Shown: piece after piece, positions 25,508 through 33,658 of the stretch
Layout of the letters: every line of letters begins with the position of its first letter
Position numbering within the stretch: the stretch's first letter is position 1
NCBI RefSeq assembly: GCF_001011035.1
Contig: NZ_CP011492.1
Span: forward strand, 6,441,447-6,505,446
DNA from: Streptomyces sp. CNQ-509
GTDB lineage: Bacteria > Actinomycetota > Actinomycetes > Streptomycetales > Streptomycetaceae
Length of the DNA stretch: 64,000 nt
Reading direction: 5' to 3'
Program-made: the position numbers and the translations under genes
The notes under the pieces: generated by a model
The model's database searches: none
Told to the model about the DNA's origin: nothing
Seen by the model: the letters and a program-made list of their open reading frames with translations, nothing else

Positions 25508-26155
25508 ATGACCATCTCACGCTGGGGCGGGGGCGCCGCCGCGGTGCTGGGCGCGGCCCTGCTGCTGACGTCCTGCGGGGATTCGGGGGACTCGGGCCCG
25601 GACGAGATCGTGGGCGCGGATCGGGACCCCACGCAGCAGTCCTCCACGCCGACGGGAGAGGAACCGGCCCGGGACGCGCCGGAGTTCGACTTCCCCGCCG
25701 ACCTGAAGGTCGAGGTCGACGCCGACACCACCGGGGACGGCACCAAGGACGCGGTCCTGCGCGATCACGGCTACGCGGTACGGGCGAACATGCTGGCCCT
25801 CGCCGAACTCGACCCCGAACTGCCTGTGCTGGCCGACTACGTCACCGGCGACGCGTTCATCAACTCCGCCGAGAACGTCGAGTCCTTCAAGGCCGAGGGC
25901 CGGACCGTGGCGGGCGCGACCCACTTCTACGACCGCGAGGTCGAGCTGCGGAACAAGGGCCTGGCCTCGGTGACGTACTGCGAGGACCAGCGCAAGGCAT
26001 TCAACAAGGACGTCGACAGCGGTGAGGTCGAGCGGACCGAGCCCAGCGATGAGAGCTTCGTGCGCTACAAGGCGCTGATGGAGAAGACGGATGAAGGAGT
26101 CTGGCAGATGACCTTCGACCAGTCCGAGAGAGGAGCCCCCGAGTGTCGGCTCTGA
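25508..26155 (+). CDS. Lipoprotein of unknown function
   Basis: A 215-residue exported lipoprotein. The signal runs to the lipobox LLTSCGDSG (Cys near residue 22), followed by a Ser/Asp-rich linker. The rest is acidic (FDFPADLKVEVDADTTGDG, ELDPELPVLADYVTGDAFIN, VRYKALMEKTDEGVWQMTFD). It carries one or two Cys residues near the C-terminus (TYCEDQ, ECRL) that may form a disulfide. GTP-like or enzymatic motifs are absent. ATG 25508 begins the signal peptide; the earlier GTG at 25481 would add charge before it. Its last 13 bp overlap the next gene, so the two are coupled. Promoter-like TAGGCT lies near 25455. Confidence 0.8.
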   Translation: MTISRWGGGAAAVLGAALLLTSCGDSGDSGPDEIVGADRDPTQQSSTPTGEEPARDAPEFDFPADLKVEVDADTTGDGTKDAVLRDHGYAVRANMLALAELDPELPVLADYVTGDAFINSAENVESFKAEGRTVAGATHFYDREVELRNKGLASVTYCEDQRKAFNKDVDSGEVERTEPSDESFVRYKALMEKTDEGVWQMTFDQSERGAPECRL

Positions 26156-27102
26156 GCCTGCGGAGGGCGGGTGTCATCGCCGCCGGCCTCGTGGTGGCGA
26201 CGGGTCTCGGCGCCGCGCCTGCGGCGGCGGATTACGGTGGTGGCAGCAGTGGCGGCGGGGCCAGCGCGTACGTCGGCTACGAGTACAGCCACCCCGGCTC
26301 CTCGGGTACGCCCATGACTTCCACCGACGTCGACTGGTCACCGCCCACGTGCTGGTACGAGCCGGCGTACAAGCCGAAAGAGTTCGAGGAGTACCTGCGC
26401 GAGCACAACTATCAGGGCAGCGCAGGCGCCGACTTGTACGAGCAGTACTTCAACGAGACGGACGGGAAGTACCACCAGGGGGACGAGGGCGCCTGGTGGG
26501 AGCTGGTGGTCGACCTTGACAAGGAAGACCTGAGCTGCGCGCAGGAATACGACGCGTACGAGTTCATCGGCCCGGGCTTCCCGCCGCCGCCGGGCGTCGA
26601 GGTCCTCGACCCCGAGATGCTGGCCATGCTCGCCTACGAGCGGATCAAGCTGCCGACGCCGCCGGTCGACCTGAAGCCCGGCGCAGACCGGCAGATCGTG
26701 AACCTGGAGACGCTCGCGACCTTCGGCCAGGACCTGGAGCCCGCGTGGGTGACCGCGCAGATCGACCACCTGGGGGTCCAGCTCGCCGCGACCACCGTGG
26801 CCACCCCGAGCAGGCTGACGCTGTCGGCGGATTCGGCCCACGCAGACCCCGCGGAATGCTCGTACGACCTGGTGGCCAGTGGCGGCGGCTTCACGGTGGA
26901 CACCGAGGACGCCGCCTGCAACGTCACGTACCGGAAGTCGAGCGGCGACGGCACCTACGATCTCCAGGCGTCACTCACGTGGGAGGTCGCATGGAATCCC
27001 TCGGCCGACCCGGCCGGTAGCCCGACGACGGCGCTGCCCGACGGGCAGTCGAGCGACGACATCCCGGTGACCGTGAAGGAGATCCAGACCGTCGTCCGCT
27101 AG
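26143..27102 (+). CDS. Secreted protein of unknown function
   Basis: A 319-residue protein with a Sec signal (LRRAGVIAAGLVVATGLGAAPAAA, cleavage near residue 29), a Gly/Ser-rich start and four or more Cys residues (TCWYEP, LSCAQE, AECSYDL, DAACNVTY) that probably pair outside the cell. The aromatic-rich YVGYEYSHPG and the C-terminal beta-rich half (LQASLTWEVAWNPSADPAG) suggest a surface or secretion-apparatus accessory. GTG 26143 overlaps the lipoprotein stop by 13 bp. Such lipoprotein/secreted pairs recur in Streptomyces without assigned function (from memory). There are no catalytic motifs. Confidence 0.8.
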   Translation: MSALSLRRAGVIAAGLVVATGLGAAPAAADYGGGSSGGGASAYVGYEYSHPGSSGTPMTSTDVDWSPPTCWYEPAYKPKEFEEYLREHNYQGSAGADLYEQYFNETDGKYHQGDEGAWWELVVDLDKEDLSCAQEYDAYEFIGPGFPPPPGVEVLDPEMLAMLAYERIKLPTPPVDLKPGADRQIVNLETLATFGQDLEPAWVTAQIDHLGVQLAATTVATPSRLTLSADSAHADPAECSYDLVASGGGFTVDTEDAACNVTYRKSSGDGTYDLQASLTWEVAWNPSADPAGSPTTALPDGQSSDDIPVTVKEIQTVVR

Positions 27103-27108
27103 GAGACC

Positions 27109-27124
27109 ATTGGCCTAGACCTCT
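27109..27124. promoter_or_regulatory. DasR-type site (dre-like)
   Basis: ATTGGCCTAGACCTCT matches 13 of 16 positions of the DasR consensus ACTGGTCTAGACCACT, including the CTAGACC core. It lies 300 bp before ngcE and just after the previous gene. DasR represses amino-sugar uptake genes in Streptomyces, so the context fits. A weaker TGGGTATACCACT follows at 27124-27136. Confidence 0.55.
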
Positions 27125-27424
27125 GGGTATACCACTGAGGGTCGCCCCATCCCCGCAACTCGGGTGGCGCGGCCCTCGGTGGTGCCGTTTCACCCAGGTC
27201 TCAAGTCGGGAAAGACTGTCGACGAACCTTGTCTTTGATCTTGCTCGGACGGCGGCGAGTGGACTATACCTGTCCGCACCCGGCGGCTCCCCCTGGCCCT
27301 CCGGGGCACGACCCAGAACCACTCACGTATCACCGACCGCGGTAATCGGCCCCTTCAACTGCCGGCATGTGGTGGCGGGGACCCGGTGAACCGCCTGAGT
27401 CCTGGAGAAAGTGAGGACTTGAGC
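27125..27424. other. ngcE upstream region
   Basis: No gene is seen in these 300 bp. They contain the GGTATACC palindrome beside the dre-like site, a hairpin-like ACTCGGGTGGCGCGGCC stretch and a candidate promoter at 27241-27270, leaving a leader of about 150 bases before ngcE. Confidence 0.5.
27241..27270 (+). promoter_or_regulatory. Candidate ngcE promoter
   Basis: TTGCTC (27241-27246) and TATACC (27265-27270), with an 18-bp gap, form a reasonable -35/-10 pair for the main vegetative sigma factor. Confidence 0.45.
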
Positions 27425-28843
27425 ATGGGATCCACCTCGGAAGTCGGTCGCCGCGATCTCGTCAAGCAGGCCATGGCGCTCGGTTTGATCTCTGTACCCA
27501 CCATCGGTGCGCTGACGGCGTGTGCGAGTGGTGGTGACGACGACAACGGCGGGGGCGCCAAGGGCGAGAAGACGGAGAAGAACCCGCTGGGCGTCGACAA
27601 GAACGCCCCGTTGGAACTGCTGATCTTCGACGGCGGCTTCGGCACGCAGTACGTCGAGGACGATGCCGCGGCCTACCAGAAGAAGTACGCCAAGGTGACG
27701 ACGGGTTCGACGGTCAAGATCCAGTCCAAGGTGCAGGGCCGGATGGCCGCGGGTGATCCGCCGGACGTGATCAACAACTCGGGCGACGAGGCCATGGACG
27801 TGCCCGCGCTGATCGGCCAGGGGCAACTGGCGGATATGACGCCGCTGCTGAACGCACCGTCGATCGATGCCCCGTCGAAGACCGTCGCGGAGACCTTGCG
27901 CCCCGGCACGGTCGAGATGGGTCAGTACGGGGACGAGAAGTGCTACCGGATGAACATCGCCTACTCCGTGTTCGGCATCTGGTATTCGCAGAAGATGCTC
28001 GACGACCACGGCTGGGAGTACCCCAAGACCTGGGACGACATGCTCGCGGTCTGCGCGGAGGCGAAGAAGGCGGGCATCGCCGGCTGGACGTACACCGGCG
28101 TCTACCCCCAGTACCTCGGCTTCAGCATGCTGCCGATGATCGGCAAGGTCGGCGGCGCCGAAGTGCTCGACGCGATCGACAACTTCGAGCCCAACGCCTG
28201 GAAGCACGACTCGGTCAAGAGCGTCCTGGAAGCACACTACGAACTCTACGCCAAGGGTTACGTCCTCAAGGGCTCCGGCGGCTGGAAGCACACCGAGTCG
28301 CAGACCAAGTGGACCGAGGGCAAAGCCCTGTTCATCCCCAACGGCTCCTGGGTGGAGAACGAGGCCAAGGACACCACACCCGACGACTTCCAGATGACCG
28401 TTTCCCCGTCACCCAACCTGGACAGCTCGGACGCGATGCCGTTCGAGACGATCTGGGCCCAGGCCGGCGAACCGTACATCGTTCCGGCGAAGGCGAAGAA
28501 CGTCAACGGCGGCCTTGAATTCCTGCGCCACATGCTCACGAAGGAGTCCGCCGCGGGCTTCACCAAGCTGGTCTCCTCGCTGGCGTCCGTCCAGGGCTCG
28601 GAGGAAGGACTTGAGCTCGGCACCGGCCTGACCAGCGCGATCGGGCTCATGGACGCCGCCGGCGAGAACTTCCTCAACCCCCGGTTCCCCGACTGGTACC
28701 CGACGACCTGGCGCGAGCACGTCGTCTTCGTCCTCGGCGACATGATGAAGGGCGACGCGAGCCCGGGGGAGGCGGTCAACAAGATCCAGCAGATCGCCGA
28801 CGACGCCGCCAAGGACGACAGCATCAAGAAGTACAAGCACTGA
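27425..28843 (+). CDS. ngcE: N-acetylglucosamine/chitobiose ABC transporter, binding lipoprotein
   Basis: A 472-residue extracellular solute-binding protein of family 1. It begins GSTSEVGRRDLVKQAMALGLISVPTIG with twin arginines and a lipobox LTACASG, so it is probably exported by Tat or Sec as a lipoprotein. The mature part shows IFDGGFGTQYVEDDAAAYQKKY, PDVINNSGDE and NGSWVENEAKD, in keeping with NgcE of Streptomyces, which binds GlcNAc and N,N'-diacetylchitobiose. ATG 27425 is used because GAGG precedes it and the protein then starts like its orthologues. It is first in an operon with two permease genes. No ATPase is encoded here, so MsiK probably serves, as in other Streptomyces sugar systems. 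Confidence 0.85.
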   Translation: MGSTSEVGRRDLVKQAMALGLISVPTIGALTACASGGDDDNGGGAKGEKTEKNPLGVDKNAPLELLIFDGGFGTQYVEDDAAAYQKKYAKVTTGSTVKIQSKVQGRMAAGDPPDVINNSGDEAMDVPALIGQGQLADMTPLLNAPSIDAPSKTVAETLRPGTVEMGQYGDEKCYRMNIAYSVFGIWYSQKMLDDHGWEYPKTWDDMLAVCAEAKKAGIAGWTYTGVYPQYLGFSMLPMIGKVGGAEVLDAIDNFEPNAWKHDSVKSVLEAHYELYAKGYVLKGSGGWKHTESQTKWTEGKALFIPNGSWVENEAKDTTPDDFQMTVSPSPNLDSSDAMPFETIWAQAGEPYIVPAKAKNVNGGLEFLRHMLTKESAAGFTKLVSSLASVQGSEEGLELGTGLTSAIGLMDAAGENFLNPRFPDWYPTTWREHVVFVLGDMMKGDASPGEAVNKIQQIADDAAKDDSIKKYKH

Positions 28844-28886
28844 GCGGCGAGTCCAGTCGGTGAACGAGCGAGACGGAGCGGGCGGG

Positions 28887-29903
28887 ATGACGGTCGACGA
28901 CCCTGCCGTGACCAAGACAGTACGGCGATCCGCCGGATCGCCGAAGGCGGGCGCGGGGGGCTTCCGGTCCTCATCGCGCTACCGGACCTACGTCAAGTAC
29001 CGGTTCGTCTTCGGGTTCCTGGTGGTCCCGTTCGGCCTCTACGCGGTGTTCGTCATCTCGCCGTTCGTCCAGACCTTTTACTACTCGTTCACCGACTGGT
29101 CCGGCCTCAGCAGCGACTTCAAGATGGTCGGGTTCGACAACTTCACCCGGCTCATGGACGACGAGCGTTTCTGGGCCGCCGTCCGGAACAACCTCATTCT
29201 GGCCCTCGCCGTTCCCCTGGTCACGCTGAGCCTGGGCCTGTTCTTCGCCTTCATGATCAACATCGGTGGTCGCAGCCGGCGGGGTGAGGCGGTGACGGGG
29301 GTCGCGGGCGCCAAGGCGTACAAGATCCTCTACTTCTTCCCTCAGGCCCTCTCCATCGCAGTCATCGCCGCGCTCTGGGGCTACATCTTCACGCCCGGTA
29401 TCGGTGTGCTCGAAGCCGTCCTTCCGTCCTCGCTGTCGCCGGAGAACGGCTGGCTGGGGGAGCGGCGCTTCGCGCTCTTCGCCGTGATGATCGTCATGTG
29501 CTGGGCGATGGTCGGCTTCTTCGTCGTGCTCTTCTCGGCCGCCATCGGGCAGATCCCCAAGGAGATCAACGAGTCGGCGCTGCTGGACGGCGCGAGCCGG
29601 GCCAGGACGTTCTTCAGCATCACCCTGCCGCTGATCCGCGACACGGTGCAGACCGGCTGGGTCTACATGGGCATCATGGCGCTCGGCGCGGAGTCCTTCG
29701 CCGTGGTCAACATCATCACCATCGGGCCCGGCGGTCCCGACGACTCCACCCAGGTGCTCGGCGTCTACCTCTGGCAGACCGGCTTCACCCAGGCACAGGC
29801 GGGCCGGGGCGCCGCCATGGGTGTGTGCCTCTTCATCCTCACCATGCTCCTCGCCGTGGCCGCCTTGTCCCTCGGCCGCCGCCGCGACCGCATCGAATAC
29901 TGA
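28887..29903 (+). CDS. ngcF: Sugar ABC transporter permease (MalF-type)
   Basis: A 338-residue inner-membrane permease with six or so helices (YRFVFGFLVVPFGLYAVFVISPF, NNLILALAVPLVTLSLGLFFAFMI, ILYFFPQALSIAVIAALWGYIF and others). The EAA loop contacting the ATPase is INESALLDGASRARTFFSITLPLI. ATG 28887 has GGAG 8 bp upstream. GTG 28860 would add nine residues and has no good site. It lies 43 bp after ngcE and 22 bp before the second permease gene. Confidence 0.88.
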   Translation: MTVDDPAVTKTVRRSAGSPKAGAGGFRSSSRYRTYVKYRFVFGFLVVPFGLYAVFVISPFVQTFYYSFTDWSGLSSDFKMVGFDNFTRLMDDERFWAAVRNNLILALAVPLVTLSLGLFFAFMINIGGRSRRGEAVTGVAGAKAYKILYFFPQALSIAVIAALWGYIFTPGIGVLEAVLPSSLSPENGWLGERRFALFAVMIVMCWAMVGFFVVLFSAAIGQIPKEINESALLDGASRARTFFSITLPLIRDTVQTGWVYMGIMALGAESFAVVNIITIGPGGPDDSTQVLGVYLWQTGFTQAQAGRGAAMGVCLFILTMLLAVAALSLGRRRDRIEY

Positions 29904-29925
29904 GCGCGACCCGGGAGAGCACTCC

Positions 29926-30864
29926 ATGACCACTGCGGAACCCACGGACACCCCCCGGGCCGCCGAGGCACCCACGGCCGGGGACCCGAAGGCGAAGAAG
30001 CCGAGCTCGCCCCTGCTCAAGCCGGAGCGGAGCATCGAGGGCACCGTACTCAACGTCTTCTCACACGGCTTCCTCATCCTGTGGGCGGTGCTGGCCGCCG
30101 GGCCGCTGCTCTGGGCGCTGATGACGGCCTTCAAGCCGTCCGCGAGCATCCTGGAGAGCCCGTGGGGGCTGCCGGACGGCCTGCACTGGGAGAACTGGTC
30201 CAACGCCTGGTCGAACGCGAACATCGGCCGATACACGCTGAACTCGTTCGTCATCGTGATCTTCTCCGTGCCGCTCACCATGCTGTTCGGCTCTATGGCG
30301 GCCTACGTGCTGGCCCGCTTCGACTTCCGCGGCAGCCGCATCGTCTACTTCACCTTCGTCGGCGGCATGGCCTTCCCCGTGGTGATGGCGCTCGTGCCGC
30401 TGTTCTTCGTCATGAAGAACCTGGCGCTGCTGGACACCCGGCACGGTCTGATCATGGTCTACATCGCCTACTCGATGCCCTTCACGATCTTCTTCATGAC
30501 CACTTTCTTCCGGACGCTGCCCTCGTCGGTCGCCGAGGCCGCCGAGATCGACGGCGCCTCACACTCGCGGATCTTCTTCCAGGTGATGCTGCCCATGGCC
30601 AAGCCTGGCCTGATCAGCGTCGGCATCTTCAACTTCCTCGGCCACTGGAACCAGTACGTCCTGCCCTTCGCCCTCAACCAGGGCGACGAGGACGACTACG
30701 TCCTCACCCAGGGCATCGGCTTCCTCTTCGCGCAGGCGGGCTACCGCGCCGACTATGGCCGCCTGTTCGCGGGTCTGATGATGGCCGCCCTGCCGATCCT
30801 GATCGTCTACGCCATCTTCCAACGCCAGGTCCAGGCGGGCCTTACCGCCGGCGCGGTGAAGTGA
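29926..30864 (+). CDS. ngcG: Sugar ABC transporter permease (MalG-type)
   Basis: A 312-residue permease. After a Pro/Ala-rich cytoplasmic start, helices follow (GFLILWAVLAAGPLLWALMTAF, FVIVIFSVPLTMLFGSMAAYVLA, VYFTFVGGMAFPVVMALVPLFF). The EAA loop is VAEAAEIDGASHSRIFFQVMLPMAKP. The C-terminus YAIFQRQVQAGLTAGAVK is that of MalG-type sugar permeases. Start ATG 29926 follows GGGAGAG. It pairs with the preceding permease to form the GlcNAc/chitobiose channel, and the gene ends with a GC-rich hairpin. Confidence 0.88.
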   Translation: MTTAEPTDTPRAAEAPTAGDPKAKKPSSPLLKPERSIEGTVLNVFSHGFLILWAVLAAGPLLWALMTAFKPSASILESPWGLPDGLHWENWSNAWSNANIGRYTLNSFVIVIFSVPLTMLFGSMAAYVLARFDFRGSRIVYFTFVGGMAFPVVMALVPLFFVMKNLALLDTRHGLIMVYIAYSMPFTIFFMTTFFRTLPSSVAEAAEIDGASHSRIFFQVMLPMAKPGLISVGIFNFLGHWNQYVLPFALNQGDEDDYVLTQGIGFLFAQAGYRADYGRLFAGLMMAALPILIVYAIFQRQVQAGLTAGAVK

Positions 30865-30872
30865 TCGCCCCT

Positions 30873-30900
30873 GGCCGGGCCCCGGCTCGGGCGCCCGGCC
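30873..30900 (+). terminator. Terminator of ngcEFG
   Basis: GGCCGGGC at 30873-30880 pairs with GCCCGGCC at 30893-30900 around a 12-base loop, 9 bp after the stop. Confidence 0.6.
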
Positions 30901-30946
30901 GGTGAGCCCCGGTGCCGCGGAGCTGCGCGGGTTACGGAATAGTCAC

Positions 30947-30966
30947 GCCGTCAAGGTCTTGACGGC
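30947..30966. promoter_or_regulatory. Perfect palindrome upstream of rok7B7
   Basis: GCCGTCAAG-GT-CTTGACGGC, 9-bp perfect arms. The right arm CTTGACGGC recurs before xylF at 32340-32348. It lies 117 bp before the regulator start, near a possible -10 TAGACT (30988-30993). It is a likely autoregulatory Rok7B7 site (inference). Confidence 0.6.
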
Positions 30967-31082
30967 GGTAACCATGGCCGTCGAGCCTAGACTTCACAAG
31001 TTGTAGGCGATCCGGGTCCCATCGGCGTGGCCCGGGAGGTGGGGGGCCGTCGCGTCGCCCGCCGAACCAGGAGTGGATGGCC

Positions 31083-32288
31083 GTGGAGACTCCGGGCTCG
31101 CAGTCCTCGCTGCACCGGGCAAACCTTGAGCGCGTCGTGCGCGCCGTGCGACTGTCCGGTTCGCTCACGCAGGCGCAGATCGCGCGGAGCACCGGGCTGT
31201 CGGCCGCGACGGTCTCCAACATCGTCCGGGAGCTCCAGGAGAGCGGCACGGTCAGCGTCACGCCCACCTCCGCGGGCGGGCGGCGGGCGCGGGCCGTGTC
31301 CCTCAGCGGGGACGCCGGGATCGTCGTCGGGGTCGACTTCGGCCACACGCACCTGCGGGTGGCCGTGGGCAACCTGGCGCACCAGGTGCTCGCGGAGGAG
31401 TCCGAGCCGATCGACGTGGACGCGTCCGCGACCCAGGGCCTGGACCGCGCGGAGGCGCTGGTGAGCCGCCTGGTGGGGGCCACGGACGTGCCCGCGGACA
31501 AGGTCGTCGGCGTGGGCCTCGGGGTGCCGGGGCCGATAGACACCGAGACCGGTGTGCTGGGCTCCACCAGCATCCTGCCGGGCTGGACCGGCACGAACCC
31601 GCGCGACGACCTGCAGTCCCGCCTCGGCGTCCCGGTCTACGTCGACAACGACGCGAACCTCGGCGCCCTCGGCGAGCTGGTCTGGGGCAGCGGCCGGGGC
31701 GCCAAGGACGTGGCGTACATCAAGGTCGCCAGCGGCGTCGGCGCCGGCCTGGTGATCAACGGCCAGCTCTACCGCGGCCCCGGCGGCACGGCCGGCGAGA
31801 TAGGGCACATCACGCTGGACGAGTCAGGTCCCGTCTGCCGCTGCGGCAACCGGGGCTGCCTGGAGACCTTCACCGCCGGGCGCTACATCCTGGGCCTGCT
31901 GGAGGCCAGCCACGGCCCCGGGCTGACCGTGGAGCACATGGTGCAGCTCGCGCGGGACGGCGACCCGGGCTGCCGCCGGGTGATCGCCGACGTCGGCCGG
32001 CATATCGGCAGCGGCGTGGCCAGCCTGTGCAACCTGCTCAACCCCAGCCGGGTCGTCCTCGGCGGCGATCTCGCCGAGGCCGGGGAGCTGATCCTGCAGC
32101 CCATAGGGGAGTCCGTCGCGCGCTACGCGATCCCCAGCGCCGCCCGCCAGCTCGACCTCGCCTCCGGGGCGCTGGGCAGCCGCGCGGAGGTGCTCGGGGC
32201 ACTCGCCCTGGTGCTGAGCGAGATGGGCGACCGTTCGATCCTTGACGGCGCCGTACCGGTCCTCGCCCCCGCTCTCACGGACGGATGA
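31083..32288 (+). CDS. rok7B7: ROK-family transcriptional regulator
   Basis: A 401-residue ROK regulator. The N-terminal winged helix contains LTQAQIARSTGLSAATVSNIVREL. The sugar-kinase-like domain has VGVDFGHTHLRVAVG (phosphate loop), VDNDANLGALGELVWG and the Zn motif CRCGNRGCLETF. It is nearly identical in layout and context to Rok7B7 of Streptomyces coelicolor, which controls xylose uptake, carbon catabolite repression and antibiotic production. GTG 31083 is preferred, with AGGAG 9 bp upstream. ATG 31077 is in frame but only 3 bp from that site. It lies between ngcEFG and xylFGH, the setting known for this regulator. The true kinase residues seem relaxed, as in repressors. Confidence 0.92.
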   Translation: METPGSQSSLHRANLERVVRAVRLSGSLTQAQIARSTGLSAATVSNIVRELQESGTVSVTPTSAGGRRARAVSLSGDAGIVVGVDFGHTHLRVAVGNLAHQVLAEESEPIDVDASATQGLDRAEALVSRLVGATDVPADKVVGVGLGVPGPIDTETGVLGSTSILPGWTGTNPRDDLQSRLGVPVYVDNDANLGALGELVWGSGRGAKDVAYIKVASGVGAGLVINGQLYRGPGGTAGEIGHITLDESGPVCRCGNRGCLETFTAGRYILGLLEASHGPGLTVEHMVQLARDGDPGCRRVIADVGRHIGSGVASLCNLLNPSRVVLGGDLAEAGELILQPIGESVARYAIPSAARQLDLASGALGSRAEVLGALALVLSEMGDRSILDGAVPVLAPALTDG

Positions 32289-32339
32289 GTTCACGTAGAG
32301 AAACCAGGCGATCGTATCCTTCTCGTTAAGCATTTACTT

Positions 32340-32348
32340 CTTGACGGC
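32340..32348 (+). promoter_or_regulatory. CTTGACGGC half-site before xylF
   Basis: CTTGACGGC followed by ATGGTTAC repeats half of the palindrome before rok7B7. TTGACG could also be the -35 box of the xylF promoter, so the element may be promoter, operator or both. Confidence 0.45.
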
Positions 32349-32418
32349 ATGGTTACGGGCGAGTTGACTACCTCACACCTCGGCCGCGAAGGCGCGGCCA
32401 CGTCAGGGAGGTTCGACC

Positions 32419-33528
32419 GTGCACACCTATCTGCGCCGTGCGGCAGTCGCACTGGCCGCCGTAACCATGACCGTCGGCATCGCGGCCTGTGGCAGCGCCG
32501 ATGAGGCCGACAACGACTCCGACAGCGGCGACAAGAAGAACGACGGGCCGTTGACGATAGGTCTCCTCCTGCCGGAGGACCAGACCGCGCGCTACGAGGA
32601 CTTCGACCGGCCGCTGATCGAGAAGAAGATCGAGGAGCTGGCCCCGGGCACGAAGGTCATCTACAACAACGCCAAGCAGGACGCGACCACGCAGAAGCAG
32701 CAGGTCGACACCATGATCACGCAGGAGGTCGACGCGCTGATCCTGGATGCCGTGGACTACAAGTCGGTCGCCTCCAGCGTCAAGGAGGCCGACGACGCCG
32801 GCATCCCCGTCGTCGCGTACGACCGCCTGGCCGAGGGCCCGATCAGCGGGTACACCTCCTTCGACAACAACAAGGTCGGCCAGGTCCAGGCCGAGTCCCT
32901 GCTGGAGGCGCTGGGCGACAAGGCCAAGGACGGCGAAGTCGTCATGCTCAACGGCTCCGTCACCGACCCGAACGCCGCGATGTTCAAGGAGGGCGCGCAC
33001 TCCGTCCTCGACGGCAAGGTGAACATCGGCAAGGAGTACGACGTCAAGGAGTGGAAGGCGGAGAACGCCAACTCCGACATGAAGGGCGCCATCTCCTCGG
33101 TCGGCAAGGACAAGATCATCGGTGTCTACGCCGCCAACGACGGCATGGCGGGCGGCGCCATCACCGCGCTGAAGGCCGCCGACTTCGACCCGCTGCCGCC
33201 GGTCACCGGCCAGGACGCGGAGCTGGCGGGCGTGCAGCGCATCGTCACCGGCGAGCAGTACATGAGCGTTTACAAGCCGTACAAGCCCGAGGCCGACGCC
33301 GCCGCCGAGATGGCCGTCAAGCTGGCCCGCGGCGAGAAGATCGACTCCGTCGCGACCGGCACGGTGGACAGCGAGTCCGAGCAGGGCGTGCCCGCCGTGC
33401 TCATCGACCCGATCGCGCTGACCACGGAGAACATCGAGGAGACGGTCGTCAAGGACGGCCTGTGGACGATCGAGGAGATCTGCGCCGGCAAGTTCGCGTC
33501 CGCCTGCAAGGACGCCGGCCTGCAGTGA
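32419..33528 (+). CDS. xylF: Xylose ABC transporter, binding lipoprotein
   Basis: A 369-residue lipoprotein of the sugar-binding family 4/XylF type. The signal ends at the lipobox GIAACGSAD. The ligand domain shows PLTIGLLLPEDQTARYEDFDRP, IPVVAYDRLAEGP, VMLNGSVTDPNAAMFKEGA and VYAANDGMAGGAITALKAA. GTG 32419 follows GGGAGG. Together with the adjacent ATPase and permease genes it makes a complete xylose uptake system, and the upstream ROK regulator is the known controller. A 17-bp perfect hairpin after the gene probably separates its expression level from that of the downstream genes. Confidence 0.9.
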   Translation: MHTYLRRAAVALAAVTMTVGIAACGSADEADNDSDSGDKKNDGPLTIGLLLPEDQTARYEDFDRPLIEKKIEELAPGTKVIYNNAKQDATTQKQQVDTMITQEVDALILDAVDYKSVASSVKEADDAGIPVVAYDRLAEGPISGYTSFDNNKVGQVQAESLLEALGDKAKDGEVVMLNGSVTDPNAAMFKEGAHSVLDGKVNIGKEYDVKEWKAENANSDMKGAISSVGKDKIIGVYAANDGMAGGAITALKAADFDPLPPVTGQDAELAGVQRIVTGEQYMSVYKPYKPEADAAAEMAVKLARGEKIDSVATGTVDSESEQGVPAVLIDPIALTTENIEETVVKDGLWTIEEICAGKFASACKDAGLQ

Positions 33529-33556
33529 GCCGCTGAGCCGGCCGACAGCCACCCGC

Positions 33557-33608
33557 GTGCCCGGGGACCCGCCACCCCGACTCCCGCTGCCGGCGGGTCC
33601 CCGGGCAC
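33557..33608 (+). terminator. Intercistronic hairpin between xylF and xylG
   Basis: A perfect 17-bp stem: GTGCCCGGGGACCCGCC (33557-33573) pairs with 33592-33608 around an 18-base loop. It sits inside the operon, so it is more likely a partial terminator or mRNA-stabilising structure that keeps xylF message in excess. Confidence 0.75.
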
Positions 33609-33658
33609 CCGGGCCCTCCTCTTGTCCACGCCCTATCCCCCTGTAGGAGATGGTTCAC

